Origin: Alphaproteobacteria bacterium
GTDB taxonomy: Bacteria > Pseudomonadota > Alphaproteobacteria > ATCC43930 > CGMCC-115725
Direction of reading: 5' to 3'
Assembly (NCBI GenBank): GCA_028866355.1
Contig: JAGWIH010000002.1
Span: forward strand, 1-34,461
DNA length: 34,461 nucleotides
The notes below the pieces were generated by a model. That model searched no databases, was not told the origin of the DNA, and worked only from the letters and a program-made list of their open reading frames with translations. The position numbers were made by a program, and so were the translations under genes. Positions 16,679-24,781 of this stretch are shown piece by piece; position 1 is the first letter of the stretch, and each line of letters starts with the position of its first letter.

Positions 16679-18361
16679 TCAAGGCGCAGCGCGTTGCCCA
16701 CGGCGGATCAGGTCGGCGGCGCGTTCGGCTAGAATCAAAGTGGGCAGGTTGGTATTGGCGCTTGGGATGCGTGGCATGATCGACGCATCGACGACGCGCA
16801 GGCCTTGTATGCCATGGACCCGGCATTCGGCGTCGACGACGGCGCGCGGATCATCCGCGCGGCCGATGGCGCAGGTGCCGACTGGGTGGAACATCGGCCC
16901 GGCGGCGGCAAGGATTTCCTCGGGGGCCAACGCTGCATGACGCTTGCCGCCGGCCACCATGCGACCGGGCGCAATGGCGCGGCCGATCGCCAACTGCCGC
17001 AACGCGGCGGGTCCATCGATGATCGCCGAGGCGAGCAGGGCTTCTATGCTGCCGACGGCGCCGCGATGGTTGAAGCGGTGGAGCGGCGGATCTTTCGGCA
17101 ACAGATAGAGCTCGCGATAGGTCTGCCGCACCGCCGGATCGACGAGAAGTTTTTCGGCAAACTGCCCGGCCGTGACCAGCCGCGCCGCGTCGCGTTCATC
17201 CGACAGCAGGCGGAACGAAATGCGCGGCTCGACGTCCGGGCCGGCGGCGGCGAGCTCGACGGTGCCACGCGATTGCGGCGCATACAAAGCCGCCGCGACG
17301 ATGCCGACCCGGGCGCCGAATGCGCGCACGCTGACACGTCCGATCGCACACAACAACAGATCGCCGGCCGGGCAACCGGCGGCGCCGGACGACAACCGCA
17401 AGCCGGCCACGGCATAGTGACGGCCGTCGCGCGGCACGCCCGTGCCGGGATTGAGGGTGAGCGCGAAGTGAATGAACACGTGATTCTGGAGGTTCTGTCC
17501 GACGCCGGCGCGGTCCGCGATCGGCCGGATGCCGATCCGTGCGAGCGAGGCCGCGGGTCCGATGCCGGCGCGCAGCAACAGCGCCGGCGAATGGATGCCG
17601 CCCGCCGATACGATCACCTCGCGCGCCGCGAGACTCCGCCGAGCGCCCCGCTGCTCGACCGCGACGCCGCCGACCCGCGTGCCGTCAATCGTCAGACCGA
17701 CAACGCGCGCCTCGGCCAGGATCGTCAGGTTGCGCCGCTGCCGCACGGTCGCGGTCAGATAGCAGCGGGCGCTGCCGGCGCGTTCGCCGCCTTCGTGGTT
17801 GAGCGGCATGGCGAAAAATCCGTCGGCCGCCACGGCATTGATGTCGTCGTGAGATGGCAGGCCGCGCGCCGCCGCCGCGTGCTCCATCGCGCGCGCAAAT
17901 CCGGGCCACGCATCGCGGGCGAGACTCCGAATTCCGGGTGTCGTCGTCGCGGTGTTGATGCCGTTCCCGTCGACGCGGTTGACGCGCTGGAAATACGGCG
18001 ACAGGTCGGCCCAGCTCCAACCCGCGGCGCCGGCCTGTGCCCAGCCATCGTAGTCGCTCGGCAAGCCGCGCAGCGCCCACATGCCCATGACGCTCGAGCC
18101 GCCGCCCATGATGCGCGCCTGGGTGAACGGCCGCGGCGGCGAGCCGTCGACCATGCTGGCTTCGAGCCCAGGCCAGAAATAATTCCGGTTGAAATAGGCG
18201 CTGGGAAAGACGTCGTGGATGTCGGCGGGCACGGCGCCCGGCGGGATATCGGCGCCGGCCTCGATCAGCACCACGCGGCAGGCCGGATCTTCCGACAGGC
18301 GGGCGGCCAACACCGCGCCAGCCGTGCCGCCGCCGACGATGATGAAATCCGCCTGCTCCAT
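16679..18361 (-). CDS. GMC-family FAD-dependent oxidoreductase (choline dehydrogenase-like)
   Basis: A 560-residue glucose-methanol-choline oxidoreductase. Evidence: N-terminal FAD-binding DFIIVGGGTAGAVLAARLSE; the GMC signature region ARIMGGGSSVMGMWALRG; the second signature VSAGGIHSPALLLRAGIG; and the C-terminal catalytic/FAD region MFHPVGTCAIG and VVDASIMPRIPSANTNLP. These enzymes oxidise alcohols using FAD and pass electrons to a carrier or oxygen. Start chosen at the ATG directly ahead of the FAD motif; an ATG seven codons upstream is also possible. Same strand as the CMD-family gene, 70 bases upstream of it, so they may be co-transcribed. Confidence 0.9.
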   Translation of the reverse strand: MEQADFIIVGGGTAGAVLAARLSEDPACRVVLIEAGADIPPGAVPADIHDVFPSAYFNRNYFWPGLEASMVDGSPPRPFTQARIMGGGSSVMGMWALRGLPSDYDGWAQAGAAGWSWADLSPYFQRVNRVDGNGINTATTTPGIRSLARDAWPGFARAMEHAAAARGLPSHDDINAVAADGFFAMPLNHEGGERAGSARCYLTATVRQRRNLTILAEARVVGLTIDGTRVGGVAVEQRGARRSLAAREVIVSAGGIHSPALLLRAGIGPAASLARIGIRPIADRAGVGQNLQNHVFIHFALTLNPGTGVPRDGRHYAVAGLRLSSGAAGCPAGDLLLCAIGRVSVRAFGARVGIVAAALYAPQSRGTVELAAAGPDVEPRISFRLLSDERDAARLVTAGQFAEKLLVDPAVRQTYRELYLLPKDPPLHRFNHRGAVGSIEALLASAIIDGPAALRQLAIGRAIAPGRMVAGGKRHAALAPEEILAAAGPMFHPVGTCAIGRADDPRAVVDAECRVHGIQGLRVVDASIMPRIPSANTNLPTLILAERAADLIRRGQRAAP

Positions 18362-18732
18362 TGCGCCGCCGTCCTGTCGCATGATCTTACGCACTGGCGC
18401 ACCATTCTTGCATATGTTCGCAAGACGACCGACGCGTGGCGCTCGGGGCGTTTGTCTGGAACGCGCCAGCAAGCGTCGAGCCAACCCAAGTCAGGCTGGC
18501 GCACAAGCGGCGGTTGGCAAAGTCTTTTGCGACGGATGAATACCGGCATGTGCGATGGGCGGATGCACCAATCGCTGCTTACGGCCTAACGATAAATAAT
18601 CGCTACAAACCGCGTGCCTCACGCATTGATCCAGGTCAATGCGGAAGGGTCTCTTAATCCGGTTTGTTACTTGCTATGATCTGGTACCGGTCATGTCAGA
18701 TGGGATCGATTCACCTCGGGGCGGGAGGTCGA
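18362..18732. promoter_or_regulatory. Divergent intergenic region between GMC oxidoreductase and cytochrome-porin operon
   Basis: 371 bases without a supported gene. The right half holds the FNR-type box at 18626-18639 and a good -10-like hexamer TATGAT (18675-18680), 52 bases upstream of the cytochrome-porin ATG. Nothing recognisable was found in 18362-18600. Confidence 0.5.
18626..18639 (+). promoter_or_regulatory. FNR/FixK-type box upstream of cytochrome-porin operon
   Basis: TTGAT-CCAG-GTCAA, one base from the perfect TTGAT-N4-ATCAA operator of FNR/FixK proteins. The box centre is about 54 bases before the start predicted from TATGAT (18675-18680), or 41.5 bases before 18674. Either spacing is compatible with activation. 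It implies induction at low oxygen. Confidence 0.75.
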
Positions 18733-20088
18733 ATGGTCGTCGAACTGAATTTTCTCCGGCGCATGGCTGTTCCGGCGGCATTCGCCGCGTTCGCTCTACT
18801 CCTCGCCGTACCGAGCGCGATGGCCTTGCCGAGCTATGCGCGGCAAACCGGACAACAATGCGCCGCTTGTCATAACGGATTTCCGGAGCTGACGCCCTAT
18901 GGCCGGCTTTTCAAACTGAACGGTTATGTCTTCGGCGGCGGCCAGTCGGACCTGCCGCCGCTCGCGGCGATGATCGTCGAAGATTATACGCACACGCAGG
19001 CCGGCCAATCGGGCGGCGCTGCGGCGCATTACGGACCTAACAACAATTTCTCGCTGAATACGGCCAGCCTCTTTTACGGCGGACGAATCCTCGGCGACTA
19101 TGGACTCGGCGCCTTCGCGCAGATCACCTACAACGATCCGTCACGCAGCTTCCATTGGGATAACACCGACGTTCGCTGGGCGCACGCGACCACGATTGAG
19201 GATCATGAGATCGTCTTCGGCGTCAGCGTCAACAACAACCCGTCGATGTCCGACGTGTGGAACACGACACCGGCGTGGCGCTATCCCTTTCAAAGCTCCA
19301 GCTTGGCGCCGACGCCGGCGAACAAGACGATTATCGAGGGCGCCTATTCGCAACAGGTGTTGGGCGCGAGCGCCTATGCGTTCTGGAACCGGCTGGTCTA
19401 TGCCGAGGCTGGCGCCTATCACACGCTGCCGCCGGATGCCATTTCCGCACTTGGCATCGCGGAGAGCGGCAGCGACTCGTTCAGCGGTTTGGCGCCATAC
19501 TGGCGCCTGGCGCTGCAACCGCAATGGGGGCCGAACGCGCTCGAGATCGGTACCTTCGGGATGGCCGCGAACATCAATCCGGGTCGCGTGACCGGCTTCG
19601 GCACGGACAACAAGACCGATCTCGGCTTCGACGCGCAGTATCAATATCTGACCGACGAGCACAGCATCTCGGCGCAGGCGTCCTGGATCAGTGAACACCA
19701 GCACTTGAACTCGACGTTCACCCAGGCCGGCTCGTCGTTCCTCAATGACCAGCTGCACAGCTTCAACGCCAAGACGACCTATTCCTACGAGCAGACTTAT
19801 TACGGCACGCTGGCCTACTCGCGGATCCAGGGTTCGGGCGATCCGACGCTCTATGCTTCGAGTGCGCCGACGGCCGGTAGCCCAAACAGCGACTGGTGGA
19901 CGGCCGAAGTCGCCTACATGCCGTTCAACCACGGCGGACCGAGTTTCTGGCCGTGGCTCAACATGAAGCTCGGCTTGCAGTATATTTGGTACACGAAGTT
20001 CAACGGCGCCTCGAGCAACTATGACGGCAACGGCCGCAACGCGAGCGACAACAACACGCTGTACGCGTACGTCTGGTTCGCGTTCTGA
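18733..20088 (+). CDS. Outer-membrane cytochrome-porin with N-terminal monoheme domain (Cyc2-like)
   Basis: A 451-residue protein with a signal peptide (hydrophobic stretch ending AMA, cleavage near residue 31), then a single c-type heme motif CAACH at residues 43-47 in the context SYARQTGQQCAACHNGFPELTPYGRLFKLNGY. About 390 residues of alternating, aromatic- and Asn/Ser-rich sequence follow, typical of an outer-membrane beta barrel, and the last residue is phenylalanine (LYAYVWFAF). A single heme domain fused to a porin is the architecture of Cyc2, the outer-membrane Fe(II) oxidase of acidophilic and neutrophilic iron oxidisers, and the ARQTG-xx-C-xx-CH...FGR/YGR-xFK-xxGY pattern also resembles Cyc2. 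Start chosen at ATG 18733 after GGGAGG. An alternative is a related uncharacterised porin-cytochrome family. First gene of an operon with a diheme cytochrome and a HiPIP. Confidence 0.75.
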   Translation: MVVELNFLRRMAVPAAFAAFALLLAVPSAMALPSYARQTGQQCAACHNGFPELTPYGRLFKLNGYVFGGGQSDLPPLAAMIVEDYTHTQAGQSGGAAAHYGPNNNFSLNTASLFYGGRILGDYGLGAFAQITYNDPSRSFHWDNTDVRWAHATTIEDHEIVFGVSVNNNPSMSDVWNTTPAWRYPFQSSSLAPTPANKTIIEGAYSQQVLGASAYAFWNRLVYAEAGAYHTLPPDAISALGIAESGSDSFSGLAPYWRLALQPQWGPNALEIGTFGMAANINPGRVTGFGTDNKTDLGFDAQYQYLTDEHSISAQASWISEHQHLNSTFTQAGSSFLNDQLHSFNAKTTYSYEQTYYGTLAYSRIQGSGDPTLYASSAPTAGSPNSDWWTAEVAYMPFNHGGPSFWPWLNMKLGLQYIWYTKFNGASSNYDGNGRNASDNNTLYAYVWFAF

Positions 20089-20102
20089 GGGGAGAGGACG
20101 CA

Positions 20103-20765
20103 ATGCCGAGAGCATCGGATCAAATCAGCGCGATGCGCGCCGGGCTTCGCTGGACCCTGACACTTTCACTCGCGCTGGCGCTCGCTGCCTGCGATACCGG
20201 TAAGCCAGGCGCGCCGCCGACACCGGCTCAAGAGCAATCCGTCGTCGACGGCACCGTGCACGTCTGCACCTCGTGTCACGGTTTCCACGGAAGGAGCACG
20301 GCGCCCACTTTCCCGAATCTCGCGGGCCAGCAGCGCGATTATATCGTCGCGCAGCTCAAGGCGTTCCGCGATCACACACGCGCCGACCCGCATGCACATA
20401 CCTACATGTGGGGCATGGCGGCAACGTTGAGCGATGCGACCATCGCGGGCGTCGCACAATTCTTTTCGTCTCAGGAGGCGGCACCGGGCACACCGGGCGA
20501 TCCGACGCTCGTCGCCGAGGGCCAGCAAATCTATAAGCACGGTATTCCGGACCGCCAGGTGCCGGCCTGCCAGACGTGCCACGGCGCCAACGGCCAAGGT
20601 AATGCGATCATCCCGCGCCTCGCCGGCCAGCATCCCGGTTATATCGCGGACCAGTTGCAAAACTTCGCATCCGGTGGACGCGCCAACCCTATCATGCACC
20701 GCAACGCGAAAAACCTAACGCAACAGGAAACTTTGCAAATCGCAGCATACGTCGGGTCGCTTTAG
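20103..20765 (+). CDS. Diheme cytochrome c4-like lipoprotein
   Basis: A 220-residue exported protein with a lipobox LALAAC (acylated Cys at residue 30), so it is probably membrane-tethered in the periplasm. It contains two class I cytochrome c domains arranged as in cytochrome c4: heme motifs CTSCH (55-59) and CQTCH (156-160), each followed by a PxLAGQ phrase (FPNLAGQQRDYIVAQLKAF and IPRLAGQHPGYIADQLQNF). The methionine ligand candidates follow at MWGMA and IMHRN. It lies 14 bases after the cytochrome-porin with GAGAGG before its ATG. Cytochromes c4 carry electrons between periplasmic donors and terminal reductases; here it is the natural acceptor from the outer-membrane cytochrome-porin. Confidence 0.9.
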   Translation: MPRASDQISAMRAGLRWTLTLSLALALAACDTGKPGAPPTPAQEQSVVDGTVHVCTSCHGFHGRSTAPTFPNLAGQQRDYIVAQLKAFRDHTRADPHAHTYMWGMAATLSDATIAGVAQFFSSQEAAPGTPGDPTLVAEGQQIYKHGIPDRQVPACQTCHGANGQGNAIIPRLAGQHPGYIADQLQNFASGGRANPIMHRNAKNLTQQETLQIAAYVGSL

Positions 20766-20814
20766 TCATCGCGACGGTGGCCCGAGAATCTGGTATCAAC
20801 ATAGGAGGACAAGA

Positions 20815-21081
20815 ATGATTTCACGTCGGGAATGCATCGGCTGCGGTTTAGCGGTGCTCGGAACGCTCGGGCTGGCGCGCGGCGCGGTGGCGCAAGCCGC
20901 CCCCAAGGTCCCGCAGAAGGACGCGCAATATCAGGATACGCCCAAGAACGGCCAGAAATGCGACGCGTGCCAGTACTACATCGCAGGCGCTCAGCCGAAT
21001 GCGGCCGGCACGTGCCAGCTTGTCGACGGCAGCATTAGCCCCAACGGCTGGTGCGCCCTCTTCGCCAAGAAATCCAGCTAA
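20815..21081 (+). CDS. hip: High-potential iron-sulfur protein (HiPIP), Tat-exported
   Basis: An 88-residue small protein. It begins with a Tat-like leader (MISRRECIGCGLAVLG...ARGAVA) and matures to about 60 residues holding four cysteines in HiPIP order: C49-x2-C52, C67 and C80 (QKCDACQYY, GTCQLV, GWCALF). The pattern and length match HiPIPs, which carry a 4Fe-4S cluster of high potential and shuttle electrons in the periplasm. HiPIPs act in photosynthesis and also in iron oxidation (Iro of Acidithiobacillus). The start has a strong GGAGG six bases upstream. Third gene of the cytochrome-porin operon, 49 bases after cytochrome c4. Confidence 0.92.
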   Translation: MISRRECIGCGLAVLGTLGLARGAVAQAAPKVPQKDAQYQDTPKNGQKCDACQYYIAGAQPNAAGTCQLVDGSISPNGWCALFAKKSS

Positions 21082-21157
21082 AGGATCGGTGTGCGGCGAG
21101 CCGCTGGCGTACCACAGCGGCCGTTTGAACGCGCGAATATGTCGGCAACCCCGGCCG

Positions 21158-21186
21158 TTCACCGCGCGCCGCCGCTGTCGTAAGAT
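21158..21186 (+). promoter_or_regulatory. Possible fixLJ promoter
   Basis: TTCACC (21158-21163), a 17-base spacer and TAAGAT (21181-21186) form a weak sigma-70-like promoter about 100 bases upstream of fixL. It lies in a 201-base gap after the HiPIP gene that holds no other recognised element. Weak match; offered only because the spacing is ideal. Confidence 0.25.
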
Positions 21187-21282
21187 AGGACCCCCGGGAC
21201 GATCCGTCGCGGAACGGCTCGAATCGCATGCGGCGTTCGCGGCCGGACATGCGATGCTCGACGGTCACCTGCATAAGACCTA

Positions 21283-22800
21283 GTGGTGATGACGTTGAAA
21301 TCGAAAGAGCCAATCGCTGGACGCAAGCCGTCCGATGATGCCTATCGCCTGCTGTTCGAGGCGGCGGCAATCGGCATCAACTGGAGCGAGCCCGACGGAC
21401 GATTGATCGAGGCCAATCAACATTTCTGCGCGCTGGTCGGCTACGAGCACGATGAATTGATGTCGCGGCGCGTTGAAGATATCACCCATCCAGATGACGT
21501 GGCTGAAGACCGGCGACAAATTGCGCGACTGCTGTCTGGCGCGTGTAGCAGCTACATCGTTGAGAAACGTTACGTCCGCAAAGACGGGACGGTGATTCCG
21601 GCTCGAACAACCTCTTCGCTAATGCGCGGGCGCAGTCCGCGCCGCATCGCTGTCGTCGAAGATCTGCGCCCGCAACTGAAGGCGATGAACGCGCAGCGCG
21701 AAAGCGCTGCACGCCTCAAAAGCATCCTCGACGCGGTGCCCGATGCCATGATTGTCATCGACGAGCGCGGGGCCATCGAAACATTCAGCCCGTCTGCCGA
21801 GGCGATGTTCGGATTTTCCGCCGCTGAGGTCGTGGGGCAGAACGTCAACATCCTGATGCCCTCGCCCTATCGCGAACAACATGATGGATATCTGGAGCGC
21901 TATCGAAAAACCGGCGAGCGGCACATCATTGGCATCGGTCGCGTCGTCACGGGCCAGCGCAAGGACGGCACGACGTTTCCGATGGAGTTGTCGGTCGGCG
22001 AGGCGATTGCCGGTGATGCACGGCGCTTCACCGGATTCGTTAGGGATCTGACCGAACGTGAACGATCCGAGCGTCGTATCGACCAGCTTCAGGCCGAGCT
22101 CATGCATGTCGCGCGGCTTGGAGAGCTTGGGCAGATGGGCGCTGCATTGGCGCACGAACTCAATCAGCCGCTGGCCGCGATCGTCAATTATCTCCTGGCG
22201 GCGCGGCGGTTACTCCAATCCGTGCCCGAGGCGCCGGCGCGCATCGGCGAGGCCATGGAAAAGGCGGCGGCCCAAGCCGATCGCGCCGGACAGGTGATTC
22301 GCCGCCTGCGCGAGTTTGTCGCCCGGGGCGAGACCGAGCGCCGCGAAGAAAACGTCAACGCACTGATCGAGGAAGCGGCCGCTTTGGCATTGGTCGGCGC
22401 CAAAAGCGCCGGCGTCACGACGCGGCTCATGTTGCGGCCGGACCTACCGCTCGTTTTGGTCGACAAGGTGCAGATCCAGCAGGTTTTGCTCAATCTGATT
22501 CGCAATGCACTCGAGGCGATGGATTCGAGCGACGAGCGCGTTTTAACCGTCGAAGCTGCGGCCGCCGACGGAATGGTGACCGTGACGGTCGCCGATACGG
22601 GGCCGGGCCTGTCGGCCGAGGTCGCGCAGAATCTGTTCCAGCCCTTCGTCACCACCAAGGCTCGCGGCATGGGCGTCGGCCTGTCAATCTGCCGGTCGAT
22701 TATCGAAGCGCATGGCGGTCGCATCTGGGCATCGCCGCGCACCGGCGGCGGCACGAATTTCGCCTTCACCGTACCGTTCGAGTTGCGAGGGCAGCCATGA
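21283..22800 (+). CDS. fixL: Oxygen-sensing heme histidine kinase FixL
   Basis: A 505-residue sensor kinase. The first PAS (residues about 18-130) is followed by the FixL heme-PAS (about 145-255) with RxxHDGYLERYRKTGERHIIGIGRVVTG: H200 is the proximal heme ligand and R220 the distal arginine. The histidine-kinase core has the phospho-acceptor LAHELNQPLAA (H291), the N box NLIRNALEAMDSS and G boxes ADTGPGL and GMGVGLSI. Counted from the GTG at 21283, all three residues fall at the same numbers used for Bradyrhizobium FixL, and the total length is the same. The start could instead be ATG 21289. No membrane segment is evident, so it is likely cytosolic. Its stop overlaps the fixJ start (ATGA). 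Confidence 0.93.
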   Translation: MVMTLKSKEPIAGRKPSDDAYRLLFEAAAIGINWSEPDGRLIEANQHFCALVGYEHDELMSRRVEDITHPDDVAEDRRQIARLLSGACSSYIVEKRYVRKDGTVIPARTTSSLMRGRSPRRIAVVEDLRPQLKAMNAQRESAARLKSILDAVPDAMIVIDERGAIETFSPSAEAMFGFSAAEVVGQNVNILMPSPYREQHDGYLERYRKTGERHIIGIGRVVTGQRKDGTTFPMELSVGEAIAGDARRFTGFVRDLTERERSERRIDQLQAELMHVARLGELGQMGAALAHELNQPLAAIVNYLLAARRLLQSVPEAPARIGEAMEKAAAQADRAGQVIRRLREFVARGETERREENVNALIEEAAALALVGAKSAGVTTRLMLRPDLPLVLVDKVQIQQVLLNLIRNALEAMDSSDERVLTVEAAAADGMVTVTVADTGPGLSAEVAQNLFQPFVTTKARGMGVGLSICRSIIEAHGGRIWASPRTGGGTNFAFTVPFELRGQP

Positions 22801-23405
22801 CCGACGATGCGACAATCTTCATCCTCGACGACGACGATGCGGTGCGCGATTCGCTCACGATGTTGGTCGAAAGCGCAGGCTACAAGGCCGAGGCGTTCGC
22901 CGCGTGCCGGGCGTTTCTCGCCCGGCCGCCACTTCCACCGCATGCGTGCCTGCTGCTTGATATTCACATGCCGGAAATGAGCGGACTACAGCTGCAAGAC
23001 GAGATGGCGCGGCGCGGCCTTAAGCTGCCGGTGATCGTGATGACCGGGCAAGCCGACGTGCCGGTTGCCGTGCGCGCGATGAAGGCCGGCGCGCGCGATT
23101 TCATCGAAAAGCCGTTTTCCGATGAAGTCATCCTCGACAGCATCCGCAATGCCCTGGCGCCGGCCGCAACACCGTCTGGTGATCCGGCCGTCGCGAAGCG
23201 CATCGCTGAACTGACGCCGCGTGAACATGACGTGATGTTGCAGATGGTCGCGGGCAATCCGAACAAGGTCACCGCCTATAATCTCGGCATCAGCCCGCGC
23301 ACGGTCGAAATCCACCGGGCGCGCGTAATGGAAAAGATGGCGGCACGCAGCCTGTCCGAGCTCGTGCGGATGGTGCTCGCTGCCGGCGTCGATCCGGCGA
23401 AATAG
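22797..23405 (+). CDS. fixJ: Response regulator FixJ
   Basis: A 202-residue two-domain regulator: receiver (1-120) with the acidic cluster LDDDDAVRDSL, the phospho-acceptor Asp55 in LLLDIHMPEMSG, the switch Thr in VMTGQAD and the Lys in EKPFSD; then a LuxR-type helix-turn-helix (LTPREHDVMLQMVAGNPNKVTAYNLGISPRTVEIHRARVMEKM). Length and the long linker-free layout match FixJ, which is phosphorylated by FixL at low oxygen and activates fixK. Translationally coupled to fixL by a four-base overlap. FixJ-like target sites are seen in front of the FNR-type gene at 25723-26475. Confidence 0.93.
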   Translation: MTDDATIFILDDDDAVRDSLTMLVESAGYKAEAFAACRAFLARPPLPPHACLLLDIHMPEMSGLQLQDEMARRGLKLPVIVMTGQADVPVAVRAMKAGARDFIEKPFSDEVILDSIRNALAPAATPSGDPAVAKRIAELTPREHDVMLQMVAGNPNKVTAYNLGISPRTVEIHRARVMEKMAARSLSELVRMVLAAGVDPAK

Positions 23406-23407
23406 CG

Positions 23408-23797
23408 TCAGGCAGGCTGGCGCGCGCTCAGGCCTGGTGCTGGCGTGACGCGCACGATCCGGAATGTGTGTTCAGTGCCGCCCGGTTCGCGGATCGTCAC
23501 GTACTCATCCTCGCGATAGAGATGGTGCGTAAAATGCACGATTGCTTCGTCGTCGTCCGTGCCGGGCGCGTAGGAAAACGCCCACTTGCCGTCGAGATGA
23601 ACCAACTCACCGACGAAATCGCCTTCGCCTTCCCAAAAGCGATGCACGGTGCATAGCTCGGGCGCCATGCCGTAGGCGTGGCGGTCGAGCCGCCCATCCG
23701 GCAGGAGCGGCAAGACGAATTCGTAACCATGACGATGGCTGCCTTGCGGAAAACCCGGCCCACGCGCGAGTTCAAGACGGACACGCATCCACGCCAT
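23408..23797 (-). CDS. Conserved-looking hypothetical protein, last gene of DoxX-usp operon
   Basis: A 129-residue soluble protein that I do not recognise. It is rich in His, Arg and acidic residues and contains GYEFVLPLLPDGRLD, VHRFWEGEGDFVGELVHLDGKWAFSY and VHFTHHLYREDEYVTI, which reads as a compact beta-rich domain. No signal peptide or membrane helix. The ATG at 23797 has GAGG six bases upstream and lies eight bases after the universal stress protein gene, so it belongs to that operon, which is preceded by an FNR-type box. It ends two bases from the convergent fixJ. Coding status is supported by operon position and ribosome-binding site, not by homology. Confidence 0.7.
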   Translation of the reverse strand: MAWMRVRLELARGPGFPQGSHRHGYEFVLPLLPDGRLDRHAYGMAPELCTVHRFWEGEGDFVGELVHLDGKWAFSYAPGTDDDEAIVHFTHHLYREDEYVTIREPGGTEHTFRIVRVTPAPGLSARQPA

Positions 23798-23805
23798 GGC
23801 TGGCC

Positions 23806-24660
23806 TCAGTGCGCGAGCAACACGGGCAGCAGGCTGCTGCCGACGATCTGGCGCGTGGCGCCGCCGAACAGCACCTCGCGCCATGGCGCGTGGCCATAAC
23901 CGCCCATGACCAACAGGTCGGCGTCTTCCTCGCGCGCATTGGCAAGCAGCAGGTCGCCAGCACCCACGCCGGCAACCGGCTGAACCTGCCGATGGGTTGC
24001 CGCGATGCCATGCCACGCCAGATATTCGACAGCCGCGTCGCCGGACGACGCGCCGTTCACCTTGCCCACGGTAATCACGACAACGCGTCGGGCGCACAAC
24101 AACAATGTCAGCGCGCCGGCGAGTGCGTGGACCGCCGAAACCGAACCGTCCCAGCCGATCGCGATCGTCTCGCCGATCGAAGCGGGCGATTTGGCGGGCG
24201 CCAGCAAGACAGGCCGCCCAGAACGCATCAGGGTTTGCTCGACCGCGTCGGTGTGCGGCTGATCGACGATGCGCTCGGATCGGCCAAGCACAACGAGGTC
24301 GAAGAATCGGCCGCGGTTGGCGACGGCGGTAGGGGCGTAGCCCGTCTCTTGGCGCCAACTGGCGGAGGGCGCGTTCCGGCTCGACCCCGCGCCGACCGGC
24401 AGCCGATTGCGGGTCGCGGCCCGCTCGAATTCCGCCTTGGCCTTGGCCGCAACTTGCGCGCCGTCCTCAACCAGCCGGTCGATGAGATCGCCGGTCATCG
24501 GCACATCGAAACCCGCGGCGACGATGAATTGCCGCGGATCGGGCGTGACGTGAAATCCCTCGATATGCGCATCGAACCGCTTGGCGAGACGGCAGGCGAT
24601 TTCGACGGCGCCGCCACTTGCCGTGCCGCCGCTGGCGGCTGCGAGAATGGTGGTGGACAT
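23806..24660 (-). CDS. Universal stress protein, tandem UspA domains
   Basis: A 284-residue protein with two UspA folds. The N-terminal half begins TILAAASGGTASGGAVEIACRLAKRF and is degenerate at the nucleotide loop. The C-terminal half has the ATP-binding signature GGYGHAPWREVLFGGATRQIV (G-x2-G-x9-G-x) and ends SSLLPVLLAH. Tandem Usp proteins of this type are frequent members of low-oxygen regulons. ATG preceded by GAGGAA. It follows the 31-residue membrane peptide gene by 18 bases and precedes the 129-residue unknown. Confidence 0.9.
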   Translation of the reverse strand: MSTTILAAASGGTASGGAVEIACRLAKRFDAHIEGFHVTPDPRQFIVAAGFDVPMTGDLIDRLVEDGAQVAAKAKAEFERAATRNRLPVGAGSSRNAPSASWRQETGYAPTAVANRGRFFDLVVLGRSERIVDQPHTDAVEQTLMRSGRPVLLAPAKSPASIGETIAIGWDGSVSAVHALAGALTLLLCARRVVVITVGKVNGASSGDAAVEYLAWHGIAATHRQVQPVAGVGAGDLLLANAREEDADLLVMGGYGHAPWREVLFGGATRQIVGSSLLPVLLAH

Positions 24661-24678
24661 GCCGCTTCCTCTACCTGC

Positions 24679-24774
24679 TCAGGGGTTGCGCCAGGATTGC
24701 CATGCCAGCGCCGCAGTGAATGCGAGCGTGGCCGCGACAATCAGCACGAGATAGGCGATTTCACCGGTCGACAT
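24679..24774 (-). CDS. 31-residue single-helix membrane peptide
   Basis: A short open frame of 31 codons plus TGA between the DoxX and usp genes: MSTGEIAYLVLIVAA at the start, TLAFTAALAWQSW and a basic tail RNP. The product is one continuous hydrophobic helix of about 20 residues with a short acidic N-terminus and a Trp/Arg end, the topology of a small inner-membrane subunit or regulator (for example CydX-like accessory peptides). It starts seven bases after the doxX stop and ends 18 bases before usp, so it fills the operon gap exactly. I do not recognise a named family; the hydrophobic pattern and placement are the evidence. Confidence 0.6.
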   Translation of the reverse strand: MSTGEIAYLVLIVAATLAFTAALAWQSWRNP

Positions 24775-24781
24775 GGCGACT

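Noticed and set aside
18733-20088. Assignment of the cytochrome-porin as MtrB/PioB
   Set aside because: MtrB/PioB barrels lack a heme motif of this kind and work with a separate decaheme cytochrome, which is absent; here the single heme is fused to the barrel.
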